Assembly (NCBI RefSeq): GCF_000235425.2
Contig: NZ_KI912266.1
Span: 3,923,293 to 3,987,292 of the forward strand
Reading direction: 5' to 3'
Length of the DNA: 64,000 bases
From: Pseudofrankia saprophytica
GTDB taxonomy: Bacteria; Actinomycetota; Actinomycetes; Frankiales; Frankiaceae
Position 1 is the first letter of the stretch. The number at the start of each line of letters is the position of its first letter. Below are positions 52,692 through 60,688 of this stretch, piece by piece. A program made the position numbers and the translations under genes. The notes under the pieces are model-generated. The model made no database searches. It saw nothing but the letters and a program-made list of their open reading frames with translations, and was not told where the DNA came from.

Positions 52692-52761
52692 AAGCACGCT
52701 CAGCACCGTCCGATCGGCGCGGGGGTCGGCGTCGGGGTGGTCCGGCGGCCAGCTTGGTTGT

Positions 52762-52975
52762 GACCTGGGCCACCATTTGCGATGTGGTTCGCCGTTTCGC
52801 TGTGGCGATTGACTGGACCTGCGTGGATCTTGCGGCCGGGCCGCCGTCGGCAGGGGCTTGATCACCATCTGTGCCTTCCAGTGGTCGTGATCCGGTCTCG
52901 CGGACAACCACCGGAGGGTGGAAACGGCGATCAGCGACCGACGCGGCGCACCGCGCCGCCCGGAGCGGGTCTGTC
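52762..52975. repeat. Full-length intergenic repeat, copy C
   Basis: A core (GTGGTTCGCCGTTTCGCTGT at about 52784-52803) is followed by a module with a hairpin (about 52879-52922) and GAAACGGCGATCAGCGACCG. It is one of four copies carrying both the core and the hairpin. Confidence 0.75.
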
Positions 52976-53060
52976 GCGGTGAAGGATCCGCCGATCCGCC
53001 GATCCGCCATCGGCCAGCGCATGACATGCGCCATCGTTCACCAAACGGCACTGCACGGGA

Positions 53061-53438
53061 TCAGCAGGTGCTGTGGAACAGTCCGCCAACCGGCTCTGCC
53101 TCGGCGAGCCGGTTGTAGATTTCGACCGCCTCGGTGGTTTCGGCGACGTGGACCACGACCCCGTGCTGCTCCAGCAGCGTAAGCGTCGCCTGGTCCGTCA
53201 AAAGGCGAAGTTCCATGCCGCGCGACAGTACGACCGTTGTCGCACCATGGGCTAGGAGTTCCTCGACGTCGGCCGGCTGGATCCCTGGTTCGTGCCGGGT
53301 ACCGGTCTCCGACCAGTCCCAGTCTCGCCCGCCGCCCGGGTAGAGCTTGAAATCCTTACCCGGTGCCAGCCCCTTGACCCGCATCTCACCCCACGAGACA
53401 TGCAGGATTCGAGGTGACTGGCTCACCGACTCGGCCAC
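53061..53438 (-). CDS. Mth938-like domain protein (DUF498/AAMDC family)
   Basis: A 125-aa protein of the Mth938/AAMDC fold: RILHVSWGEMRVKG, LYPGGGRDWDWSETGTRHEPGIQPADVEELLAHGATTVVLSRGME and HVAETTEAVEIYNRLAE. The final part has the glycine-rich ending common in the family. GTG 53438 is the start, with GAGGAGAGG upstream. The family occurs in all domains of life and its function is not established. Lies alone between repeat-rich gaps. Confidence 0.82.
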   Translation of the reverse strand: MAESVSQSPRILHVSWGEMRVKGLAPGKDFKLYPGGGRDWDWSETGTRHEPGIQPADVEELLAHGATTVVLSRGMELRLLTDQATLTLLEQHGVVVHVAETTEAVEIYNRLAEAEPVGGLFHSTC

Positions 53439-53642
53439 GGCCGTCCTCTCCTCGGTTGCCCGACATGCCAGCCAAGGATCATCCAGCGAGGCTGTTGACC
53501 CCGCAAGAGGTAGGGGTCCGGAGATCTGCCGCCGACCACCTCCGCAAGATCCACGGGAAAGATCCTGGAGCTGCCCCGAACCGTCGCCTTGCCTCGGCCG
53601 GCTGAGGCAAGAGACCCATCTGGTGCGGCGACACTGGTCCGG

Positions 53643-54227
53643 TCACACGATTGCCTGGCAGATGCTGGCCAGCCCCATCGCGTGATCGGCCGCCCATTGG
53701 GCGCGCCGAGGAAGCGTGTCAAGGACGTCATCGACGTCGCATGGCGCGGAGTCGAGAAGCGCCTCCTCGACCCGGCCGAGTACCTGGTCGCGCTCCAGCT
53801 GGGAGAAGGCAAACGCCGCCTGAATGTCCGGTAGCGCTGCCGTGAGCTGGCTCGGGGTCAGGATGAAGTTGCCGAGGAATCCGGGCAGCAACCGGGCGCG
53901 CGCTGGTCCGATCGCGTAGAACAACGCCTCGGGAGCAGGCCGTCGACGGGTGACCTGCACATCGGTGAGCACTTCCGATGTGCATTCGTGGGCGAAGGTC
54001 CAAAGCTCTTGCCAGCAATCGTGGGTGACGGCGGAGAAGATCTCGGCGAACGACGCGTCCGGCTGGCCGTGGTCGAGCCAGCGCTGCCAACCCGCCTGCA
54101 GGTCCTTCCGGGACGCGTATCCGTCGAACAGACTTGTCCAGATGGGGCCCCACCTGTCCAATACCTGGGCGTCAACGGCGGAGACCGCCCACAACATGCT
54201 CACGCTCACGTCGGCACGGTACGTCAC
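53643..54227 (-). CDS. Hypothetical protein (194 aa)
   Basis: I do not recognise this family. It is a soluble, helix-rich protein with WLDHGQPDASFAEIFSAVTHDCWQELWTF and a C-terminal set of helices (LPDIQAAFAFSQLERDQVLGRVEEALLD). It has no signal or membrane segments. Codon use matches its surroundings, so it looks real. GTG 54227 starts the longest frame; ATG 54197 (MLWAVSAVD) is also possible. Confidence 0.6.
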   Translation of the reverse strand: MTYRADVSVSMLWAVSAVDAQVLDRWGPIWTSLFDGYASRKDLQAGWQRWLDHGQPDASFAEIFSAVTHDCWQELWTFAHECTSEVLTDVQVTRRRPAPEALFYAIGPARARLLPGFLGNFILTPSQLTAALPDIQAAFAFSQLERDQVLGRVEEALLDSAPCDVDDVLDTLPRRAQWAADHAMGLASICQAIV

Positions 54228-54377
54228 GGATCTGTCGCCGGCGTCCGGGGATCTCTCGACGCCGGGCCAGTACCCGCTGCGCCAGGGGTGCGGGCGGCTG
54301 GGTAGTCACCCCCCAGGTGCAGCGTGGCGGCGAGGTTGGCGGCGACGAGACAGTCGATCACACTCGGCAATGATGTA

Positions 54378-54428
54378 GTCCACGTCGCCATTCTGTATAC
54401 GGTTCGCCGTTTCGCTGCGGTCGATGAC
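54378..54428. repeat. Core intergenic repeat, copy D
   Basis: CGTCGCCATTCTGTATACGG then TTCGCCGTTTCGCTGCGG, a further core copy, diverged upstream of the motif. Confidence 0.7.
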
Positions 54429-54554
54429 CGATGGCAGATGACAGCGCTCCGCCACATCGAACACCGCCGGTCTCCAGATGGCGACGTCCACGGGGCGCCG
54501 ACCGCTGGGCTCCGCACCCTGCCAACCAGCCAGACCTCCGCGCTCGACAACTTT

Positions 54555-54627
54555 GATCGCCAGTTCTGTATCCGGATCCGAACTGGCCACGGCCCGGAGT
54601 TCGGATCCGGATACACATCTGGCGATC
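54555..54627. repeat. Palindromic element P3
   Basis: A 73-base copy with arms GATCGCCAGTTCTGTATCCG... and ...CATCTGGCGATC. The 29-base arms pair with only two mismatches. Compared with P1/P2 both arms have changed together (AATCC to GATCC on one side and GGATT to GGATC on the other), so pairing is kept. Confidence 0.85.
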
Positions 54628-54748
54628 TTCGAAGGCGGGGGGTGGGATGAGGCTGGGAAACAGCGCCGGGGCGGGTTGGGATCGGCGCCGCGGGGTGTCG
54701 CTGCCTGCCTGGCGTCCGTGCGGTCGCTACGTGGCCCGGCGCCGGCGA

Positions 54749-54925
54749 GATCCACATCGCCGACTGGTTTGCGGTTCGTCGTTTCGCTGTGGCGACGGAC
54801 GGATCTGTGCGGATCTTGTGATCAAGCCGCCGTCGACAGAGACTTGATCACTGTTTGCGCCCTCCGGTGGCCGTGATCCGGGCCCGCATACAGCCATCGG
54901 AGGGCAGGAACGGCGATCAGCGACC
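54749..54925. repeat. Full-length intergenic repeat, copy E
   Basis: The core reads GGTTCGTCGTTTCGCTGTGG and the hairpin module follows with CCCTCCGGTGGCCGT pairing to the later ACAGCCATCGGAGGG with G-U/A-C type mismatches. It runs into a GCCGC simple repeat. The 54228-55058 gap has no supported gene. Confidence 0.75.
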
Positions 54926-54985
54926 GCCGCGCCGCGCCGCGCCGCGCCGCGCCGCGCCGCGCCGCGCCGCGCCGCGCCGCGCCGC
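54926..54985. repeat. Twelve tandem GCCGC units
   Basis: A perfect 60-base run of GCCGC units, about 75 bases upstream of the proline iminopeptidase start. Slippage-prone microsatellite. Confidence 0.9.
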
Positions 54986-55058
54986 GACGCGCCGACCGGG
55001 GTAGGTCCACCGTGGTGAACATCGCGGTTGCGGTCAGGGCCGGCGAGGGAGGAAACAG

Positions 55059-56054
55059 GTGAGGGAGTTGTTCCCGCCCATCGAGCCGTACGCGCATGGC
55101 TTTCTCGATGTCGGCGAGGGCCACCAGATCTACTGGGAGACCAGTGGCGACCCGGACGGCAAGCCCGCGTTGTGGGTGCACGGCGGCCCTGGCAGCGGCG
55201 GACGCCGTGGCAGTCGCCGGATGTTCGACCCCGACGTCTATCAGATCGTCCTGTTCGACCAGCGCGGTTGTGGCCAGAGCCGGCCCCATGCCGCTGATCC
55301 GGCCGTCAGCCTGGAGCACAACACCACCGAGTACCTGATCGCCGACATGGAGCGGCTGCGCGAGCACCTTGGCATCGAGCGGTGGCTCCTCTATGGCGGC
55401 TCGTGGGGCTCGACGCTGATCATCGCCTATGCCGAGCGTCACCCCGACCGGGTCTCGGAGGTCATCCTTGTCGGCGTCACCATGACCAGGCCCGAGGAGA
55501 TCGACTGGCTCTACCGCGGTGTGGGCCGTTTCCTGCCCGCCGAGTGGGAAGCCTTCCGCGATGCCTTGCCGACGGCGTACCGGGATGGCGATCTCGTCGC
55601 CGCCTACAACCGACTGTGCAACAGCCCGGACCCGGCGGTCCGGATGAACGCGGCGCGGTCCTGGTGTGCATGGGAAGACGCCGTCATCGCCCACGAGACG
55701 CTCGGAGCCCCGGGCCAGTACGGCAGCAAACCCGACGATGCGCTCCTGGCGTTCGTCCGCATCTGTACGCACTACTTCGCCCACGACGCCTGGCTCGAGG
55801 ACGGCCAGCTGCTACGCGACGCCCACCGGCTGGCCGGCATCCCGGCGGTGTTGGTCCACGGCCGGCTCGACCTCGCCAGCCCGCTCAAGACCGCCTGGGA
55901 CCTCGCCACGGCGTGGCCCGACGCGGAACTGAAGGTCATCGCCGAGTCCGGACATACGGGCAGCCCCGCTACACAAGAAGTGATCATGAAAGCGGCTGAA
56001 CGGTTCAGCCAAGCCGACGCTGGCCCACGGCGCTCGTCCGGCCAATCGAGGTGA
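55059..56054 (+). CDS. pip: Proline iminopeptidase (peptidase family S33)
   Basis: A 331-aa cytosolic prolyl aminopeptidase. The start FPPIEPYAHGFLDVGEGHQIYWETSG is characteristic; the oxyanion motif is HGGPGSGG, then LFDQRGCGQSRPH, the nucleophile in YGGSWGSTL, the acid in HGRLDLASP and His in ESGHTGSP. Length matches known Pip enzymes (about 315 aa). GTG 55059 has GAGGGAGGAAA upstream. It removes N-terminal proline from peptides. A strong terminator follows. Confidence 0.9.
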   Translation: MRELFPPIEPYAHGFLDVGEGHQIYWETSGDPDGKPALWVHGGPGSGGRRGSRRMFDPDVYQIVLFDQRGCGQSRPHAADPAVSLEHNTTEYLIADMERLREHLGIERWLLYGGSWGSTLIIAYAERHPDRVSEVILVGVTMTRPEEIDWLYRGVGRFLPAEWEAFRDALPTAYRDGDLVAAYNRLCNSPDPAVRMNAARSWCAWEDAVIAHETLGAPGQYGSKPDDALLAFVRICTHYFAHDAWLEDGQLLRDAHRLAGIPAVLVHGRLDLASPLKTAWDLATAWPDAELKVIAESGHTGSPATQEVIMKAAERFSQADAGPRRSSGQSR

Positions 56055-56065
56055 ACTCTGTCGGC

Positions 56066-56099
56066 GGCGGCACCATCGGCGGCTGCCGATGGTGCCGCC
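56066..56099 (+). terminator. Terminator of the proline iminopeptidase gene
   Basis: GGCGGCACCATCG pairs with CGATGGTGCCGCC around an 8-base loop, 11 bases after the stop codon. Confidence 0.7.
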
Positions 56100-56105
56100 C
56101 GATGC

Positions 56106-56340
56106 GATCCAGACCGCCATTCGGGATGTGGTTCGCCGTTTCGCCGCGGCGATTGACCGAATCTGTGCGGTTCCTGTGACGGGGCCGCCGCCGACCGGGG
56201 CTTAATCATCGTTTCCGCCCTCCGGTGGCTGTGATCCGGTCCCGCGGACAGCCACCGGAGGGCGGAAACCGCGATCAGCGATCAGCGATCAGCGACCGGC
56301 GATCAGCGACCGGTCGGCGCGGCGCACCGCGCCGACCGGA
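56106..56340. repeat. Full-length intergenic repeat, copy F (best preserved)
   Basis: Core ATGTGGTTCGCCGTTTCGCC at about 56126-56145 and a 22-bp perfect hairpin: GTTTCCGCCCTCCGGTGGCT... at 56211-56232 pairs with 56248-56269 around a 15-base loop. The tail has GATCAGC repeated several times (56269-56306). The 56055-56615 gap holds no supported gene apart from this and copy G. Confidence 0.85.
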
Positions 56341-56388
56341 GCAGGTGATCGCGGTGATGACTCTCGGCCAGCCGGCCCCTGGCGTGCG

Positions 56389-56430
56389 CCGCGATTCACT
56401 ATTTGTTCGCCGTCTCGCTGCGGGCTGACT
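56389..56430. repeat. Core intergenic repeat, copy G (partial)
   Basis: Contains TTGTTCGCCGTCTCGCTGCG, a diverged core copy about 190 bases before the next gene. Confidence 0.6.
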
Positions 56431-56615
56431 GCTACGTCTATCTGCGGGTGAGCCAGGCGCGAGGCTGCCGGCCGGCGATGAGCCAAGCCGGCCCGCAGCG
56501 TTCCACTCGGCCAGCAGCACCTCGCGCGGCCGCTGCCAGACACCGGCCTTGTGCCAGTCGCGCGGCCGCAGGTCGAGAAGATGACACCTACCCGGATGTA
56601 TACGATCATGTGGGC

Positions 56616-56984
56616 ATGCCGGAGCAGATTCCCGATCACCTCGACTTTGTGGGCCGCGGCTGGCATCCGTTACTGAGACACCTGCACGAGCAGTTGCTGG
56701 CCGTCAGCCCCACCTACAGCGTCCAGCAGGTCAAGGAGAAGTACGGCACCCTGCGTGTCCAGCTCTACACCGGCATGCTGCGCCACCTGAACATGGGGAA
56801 CACCGACTGGCCCGACCCCGATCAGTCGGCACGCTACAAGGCGGAGGACGACGCGGCGATCGCCCTCGTCCACGCCGCCGAGCAGGAGTCAGCCAGGATC
56901 TGTGAGGCCTGCGGCGATCCAGGCGAACCCCGTCAACGCGCCTGGACCAAGACCCTCTGTGACAACTGCGCAGCCCACCGCTGA
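56616..56984 (+). CDS. Hypothetical protein with a C-terminal zinc-finger-like motif
   Basis: A 122-aa protein. It begins MPEQIPDHLDFVGRGWHPLLRHLHEQLL, has a VQQVKEKYGTLRVQLYT segment seen in an uncharacterised bacterial/phage family, and ends with CEACGDPG and LCDNC, which together may bind zinc. ATG 56616 is used. A TATACGAT-like -10 lies about ten bases upstream, so the transcript may be nearly leaderless. Function is not known. Confidence 0.65.
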   Translation: MPEQIPDHLDFVGRGWHPLLRHLHEQLLAVSPTYSVQQVKEKYGTLRVQLYTGMLRHLNMGNTDWPDPDQSARYKAEDDAAIALVHAAEQESARICEACGDPGEPRQRAWTKTLCDNCAAHR

Positions 56985-57150
56985 GCTCGCCATTTTGCTG
57001 CGGCGATTGACCGAACCCGCGCGGACCGGTGACCGGGCCGCTGCCAACAGGGACCTGATCGCCGCTTGTGCCCGCCGGTGGTCACGATCTGGCTCTGCGG
57101 GCAACCACCGGCGGGCAGAAGCGGCGATCAGCGACCGTGCGACGTACAGC
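56985..57150. repeat. Full-length intergenic repeat, copy H
   Basis: It starts right at the stop of the previous gene with CTCGCCATTTTGCTGCGGCG and lacks part of the core, but keeps the hairpin: TGCCCGCCGGTGGT pairs with ACCACCGGCGGGCA. Relative to copy F a T-A pair became G-C on both sides, so pairing is preserved. Confidence 0.75.
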
Positions 57151-57253
57151 GCCGATTCGGAGTGAGTCCGCCCCGATCACAGGACCTGAACGGGGCCGCG
57201 CGAGCCGCATCCGACGTCCGTCGACACTGGCGACGTCCGGACAGCGGGTCGCC

Positions 57254-57706
57254 TCAGCGGTTGCGGCGCCCGGCGCTCAGGGCCTCGACGGTCTTGGTGA
57301 TGCGGGTCTGGCGGGTCTCGGGCTTCTTGGCCTCGGTCACCCACCGGACCCATTCCTTGCGGTGCGAGAAGGCGAGCTGGTCGAAGGTCGCCTGCGCGGC
57401 GGGCGCGCCCGCGATCGCGGCCGCGAGGTCGTCGGGAACCTCGACGACCCGTGGGGCGGCGTCGAGTGCCAGTTCCACGTCGACCTCGTCCCCGGCGGAC
57501 ACCCCGGCCGCGCTCCGGTTCTCGGCGGAGAGCGGTATGAGATACCGGCCGCCCATGGGCGCGACCGTGGTCCGGTAGGTGTGCGGCCCGATCGTCACGG
57601 TGACCTTGGGCCGCTTGCCGCTGTTCAGCTCGGTGACGACGTCCGCGGGCACCTCGATGCCCGTCGCCGTGTTGCCATGCAGCTCGACGGTCGCGCGGAA
57701 TCTCAC
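57254..57706 (-). CDS. DUF1905/YdeI-like protein
   Basis: A 150-aa protein with two parts: a DUF1905 beta domain (FRATVELHGNTATGIEVPADVV... TYRTTVAPMGGRYLIPLSAENR) and a YdeI/OmpD-associated C-terminal helical part (VPDDLAAAIAGAPAAQATFDQLAFSHRKEWVRWVTEAKKPETRQTRI). The second part is of the type linked to bacteriocin protection, though most members have unknown function. GTG 57706 is the start. Lies between a repeat region and the TetR gene on the same strand, 70 bases apart, so they may form a unit with TetR first. Confidence 0.82.
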   Translation of the reverse strand: MRFRATVELHGNTATGIEVPADVVTELNSGKRPKVTVTIGPHTYRTTVAPMGGRYLIPLSAENRSAAGVSAGDEVDVELALDAAPRVVEVPDDLAAAIAGAPAAQATFDQLAFSHRKEWVRWVTEAKKPETRQTRITKTVEALSAGRRNR

Positions 57707-57776
57707 CCGTATGAGTATGGCGGCGCCGCGTTTCTCGACGGTCGGCAGTCCGAAGGGGACGGTCAGAAGGGGGCGG

Positions 57777-58391
57777 TCAGAAGGCGCCGGGATGGACGGC
57801 GCGCATGGCGTCGTCGAGGATCCGGTCCAGGGGAGCCTGGCCGTTGTTCCTCTTCCAGGCGCCGTTCGCCGCCTCCAGGCAGGCGAGCGCGGCGCCCACT
57901 ACCGCTGTGGCCAGCGTGTCGACGTCCGTGCCGGAGCGGGCAGGGGCGAGGCGGGGCGCGACGAGCGGGATGAGCCGGTCATGCCACCTGCACTGCTTCT
58001 CCAGGTGCCGGGCCCGCAGGTCGGGATTGCCGTCGACCAGCTGACGGAACGCGAGGGCGTCTCGCGGGTCGCGGGCGGGGTAGGCCAGCAGGACGTCGAA
58101 GGCGCGGCGCAGCGCGGTCCAGGCATCCTCGTCCGCGGGCCGGGCCGCCAGGGCGTCTACGAGTGTTCCGCCGACGCTGTCCAGATCGCCGAGAACGACG
58201 TCCTCCTTCGACGCGAAGTAGCGGAAGAAGCTGCGGCGGGAAATACCGGCGGCGGCCGCGATCTCGTCGACCGTCGTCGCGTCGTAGCCCTTGCTGGCGA
58301 ACAGGTCCATGGCGACGGCGAGCAGCTCGGCGCGCACCGCCCGGCGGGTGCGCTCGCGTAGGGGGAGCGCCGTCGCCACCTGAGCCGTCAT
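57777..58391 (-). CDS. TetR-family transcriptional regulator
   Basis: A 204-aa repressor. The HTH is clear (TRRAVRAELLAVAMDLFASKGYDATTVDEIAAAAGISRRSFFRYFASKEDVVLGDL), followed by a helical ligand domain with the LLAYPARDPRDALAFRQLVDGNPDLRARHLEKQ pattern seen in actinobacterial acyl-CoA or aromatic regulators. ATG 58391 is six bases after a TATACT -10, so the transcript is probably leaderless. It is divergent from the catabolic cluster at 58609 and is the natural candidate to repress it. Confidence 0.87.
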   Translation of the reverse strand: MTAQVATALPLRERTRRAVRAELLAVAMDLFASKGYDATTVDEIAAAAGISRRSFFRYFASKEDVVLGDLDSVGGTLVDALAARPADEDAWTALRRAFDVLLAYPARDPRDALAFRQLVDGNPDLRARHLEKQCRWHDRLIPLVAPRLAPARSGTDVDTLATAVVGAALACLEAANGAWKRNNGQAPLDRILDDAMRAVHPGAF

Positions 58392-58397
58392 GATCGC

Positions 58398-58403
58398 AGT
58401 ATA
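58398..58403 (-). promoter_or_regulatory. -10 box of the TetR gene
   Basis: TATACT on the minus strand, six bases before the ATG, implying a leaderless mRNA. No good -35 is visible, and no perfect palindrome could be assigned as operator in 58392-58608. Confidence 0.5.
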
Positions 58404-58608
58404 CCCGGTGCCATAATCGCGGCCTGATATCAAGAGTGGCACTCGGTGTCGTGCCGGGCGTAGAGTGCCGATGCGCGTGGGGCGGACGCGCTCGGCCGGA
58501 CGGCGAGACATATCCAGCGGAGCGGCCGGTCTGCCAGCCGGGTCGCCGACAGCCTGGCTCGACTCTCGACGTAGAGGAACGCGACGTACGCGACGTAGAG
58601 GACACGGG

Positions 58609-59466
58609 ATGCGTGAGGCGCCGGACGGCACCGACTGGGTGCTGTGGTCGGGAACGCTCGGCCTGAACAGTCCGCTCGAGCGGCGGATCGACGCCGCCGT
58701 CGCCGGCGGGTTCCACCGCCTGTCGATTAGCCCGCTCGACGTGGCGCTGGCCGAGGAGGCGGGCACCAAACCCGAGGATCTGGGCCTGCGGCTGCGCGAC
58801 GCCGGCCTGGGCATCGTCCTTGACGGGTTCATGAACTGGTACGAAGGCGAGCCGATACCGGCCGCCCGGTCCGTCGCCTTCACCGCCGACGAGGTGCTGC
58901 GCATGTGCGAGGCGCTCCCGGCCGAGTCGCTGACGGTGTTCTCCCGGCCGGCCTGCGAACTGCCGCCAGCGCAGGTCGCCGCGTCGTTCGGCCGGCTGTG
59001 TGACCGTGCGGCCGACGTCGGCACCCGCGTCCAGCTGGAGTTCCTCGCGATGATGGCGATCAGCGACCTGCCGGCCGCCGCGGCCGTCGTGGCGGGTGCC
59101 GACCGCGCGAACGGCGGCCTGGTCCTCGACACCTGGCACTTCTTCCGCGGCAACCCCGACTACGCCGCGCTCGAGGCGCTCCCGAGCGGGCGGATCTTCA
59201 CCGTGCAGGTGTCCGACGGGGGAGCCGAGCCGCGGGGGACCATCGCCCAGGACACCTTCCACCGGCTGCTGCCCGGCGACGGCTGCTTCGACCTTCTCCG
59301 GCTGTTCCGGGCACTCGACCGGATCGGCGCGCTCGGCTCGCTGGGGCCGGAGGTCATCTCGCCCGCCACGGAGGCCATGGTCCCGCGCGAGGCCGCCCGA
59401 CTGGCCAGAGACCGGGTACAGGCCCTGATCGACGAGGTGTCCGGCAACGTCACGGAAGAGGAGTGA
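58609..59466 (+). CDS. TIM-barrel sugar isomerase/epimerase-like protein (AP endonuclease 2 fold)
   Basis: A 285-aa xylose isomerase-like TIM-barrel protein. It has RIDAAVAGGFHRLSISPLDV, a metal-binding E in VQLEFLAMMAISD, then GLVLDTWHFFRG (Asp and His metal ligands) and FTVQVSDGG. This fold is used by epimerases, inosose dehydratases and related enzymes of ring or sugar breakdown. ATG 58609 has GAGG eight bases upstream. It is the first gene of the second catabolic cluster. Confidence 0.8.
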   Translation: MREAPDGTDWVLWSGTLGLNSPLERRIDAAVAGGFHRLSISPLDVALAEEAGTKPEDLGLRLRDAGLGIVLDGFMNWYEGEPIPAARSVAFTADEVLRMCEALPAESLTVFSRPACELPPAQVAASFGRLCDRAADVGTRVQLEFLAMMAISDLPAAAAVVAGADRANGGLVLDTWHFFRGNPDYAALEALPSGRIFTVQVSDGGAEPRGTIAQDTFHRLLPGDGCFDLLRLFRALDRIGALGSLGPEVISPATEAMVPREAARLARDRVQALIDEVSGNVTEEE

Positions 59467-59537
59467 GCAATGGGAGACGACCGCGGAGCCGCGGACTTAC
59501 GACACCGGCCCACGCCCTCCGTCGCGGTGGACGCTTC

Positions 59538-60590
59538 ATGATCGCGGCACGGTTACACGCCAACGAGGACGTGCGGATCGAGGAGATTCCCGAGCCCGAG
59601 CCGGCCGCCGGCGAGGTGAAGATCGCCGTGGCTCACAACGGGCTGTGCGGCACGGACCTGCACGAGTACTTCTCCGGGCCGCGGGCCTGCACGACCACGC
59701 CGCACCCGCTCACCGGCGGGGTTCTGCCCCAGATCCCGGGTCACGAGTTCGCCGGAACGGTCACCGCCGTCGGCGAGGGCGTCACGGACGTCGCGGCCGG
59801 CGACCAGGTGTGCGTGGAACCGCTGTACTCCTGCGGTGACTGCGACCGTTGCCAGGCCGGGCTGCCGCAGCTGTGCCGCCAGGTGATGACACACGGGTTG
59901 TGCTCACACGGGGGCGGCCTGGCCCAGTTCACCGTCGTTCCCCGGGCGATGGTGCACGCGATTCCCGACTCGATGTCCCTGGCGGACGCCGCGCTCGTGG
60001 AACCGATGTCGGTCGCCTTCAACGGTGTGCTCCGCTCCGGAGCCCAGGCGGGTGGGTCCGCCCTCGTGCTCGGCGCGGGACCGATCGGGGTCGGTGCCGT
60101 TCTCGGCCTGCGCGCCGTCGGCGTGGACGACATCCTGGTCGTCGAGCCGGTGGCGGCTCGCCGCGCGGCCGTGGCGGCGCTCGGCGTCGCGCAGGTCCTC
60201 GATCCGGGCGCCGTCGACGTCACCGACGAGGTGCGCGGCCGGACGAAGGGGCGCGGCCTCGACGCGGTCGTCGACTGCGCCGGTGCGCCCGGGACGTTCG
60301 CGCTCGCGCTGGCCGTGCTGCGCGCGCGGGGGCGCTACGTCGGGGTCGCGTTCTCCGACCGGGAGGTGAGCTTTCCGGCCTGGGTGCTGGCCCGTGGCGA
60401 GATCGAGCTCACCGGGTCGCTGGGATACGCCCCGGGGGTGTTTCGGCGGGTGATCGACCTGATCGCGGGCGGTGCGTACCCGACGGCGGGGTGGGTCGAG
60501 CACGTCGATCTCGACGATCTTCGTGCCGCGCTGCTGGACCTGCGGGCCGGCCGGCGGATCAAGGTCCTGGTCGACCTGCCCGCGGCCTGA
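59538..60590 (+). CDS. Zinc-dependent alcohol dehydrogenase (butanediol/threonine dehydrogenase-like)
   Basis: A 350-aa medium-chain dehydrogenase. Catalytic zinc: LCGTDLHEY and GHEFAGTV; structural zinc: CGDCDRCQAGLPQLC; NAD site: VLGAGPIGVGAVLGLRAVG. The sequence HEYFSGP and FNGVLRSG belong to the 2,3-butanediol dehydrogenase-like branch. ATG 59538 is chosen with GGTGGA upstream; an in-frame GTG at 59463 overlaps the previous stop but gives an odd Arg-rich leader. In the first cluster a shorter zinc dehydrogenase (845-1780) takes the same place. Confidence 0.87.
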   Translation: MIAARLHANEDVRIEEIPEPEPAAGEVKIAVAHNGLCGTDLHEYFSGPRACTTTPHPLTGGVLPQIPGHEFAGTVTAVGEGVTDVAAGDQVCVEPLYSCGDCDRCQAGLPQLCRQVMTHGLCSHGGGLAQFTVVPRAMVHAIPDSMSLADAALVEPMSVAFNGVLRSGAQAGGSALVLGAGPIGVGAVLGLRAVGVDDILVVEPVAARRAAVAALGVAQVLDPGAVDVTDEVRGRTKGRGLDAVVDCAGAPGTFALALAVLRARGRYVGVAFSDREVSFPAWVLARGEIELTGSLGYAPGVFRRVIDLIAGGAYPTAGWVEHVDLDDLRAALLDLRAGRRIKVLVDLPAA

Positions 60591-60688
60591 CGCCCGCCCG
60601 CCTCCGCACCCTCCGCACCCTTCGACCTTTCTCACCCTTCCGGACGCCAGCCACGGTGAATGCCAGCCACAGTGAGAGGAGCGGTCCC

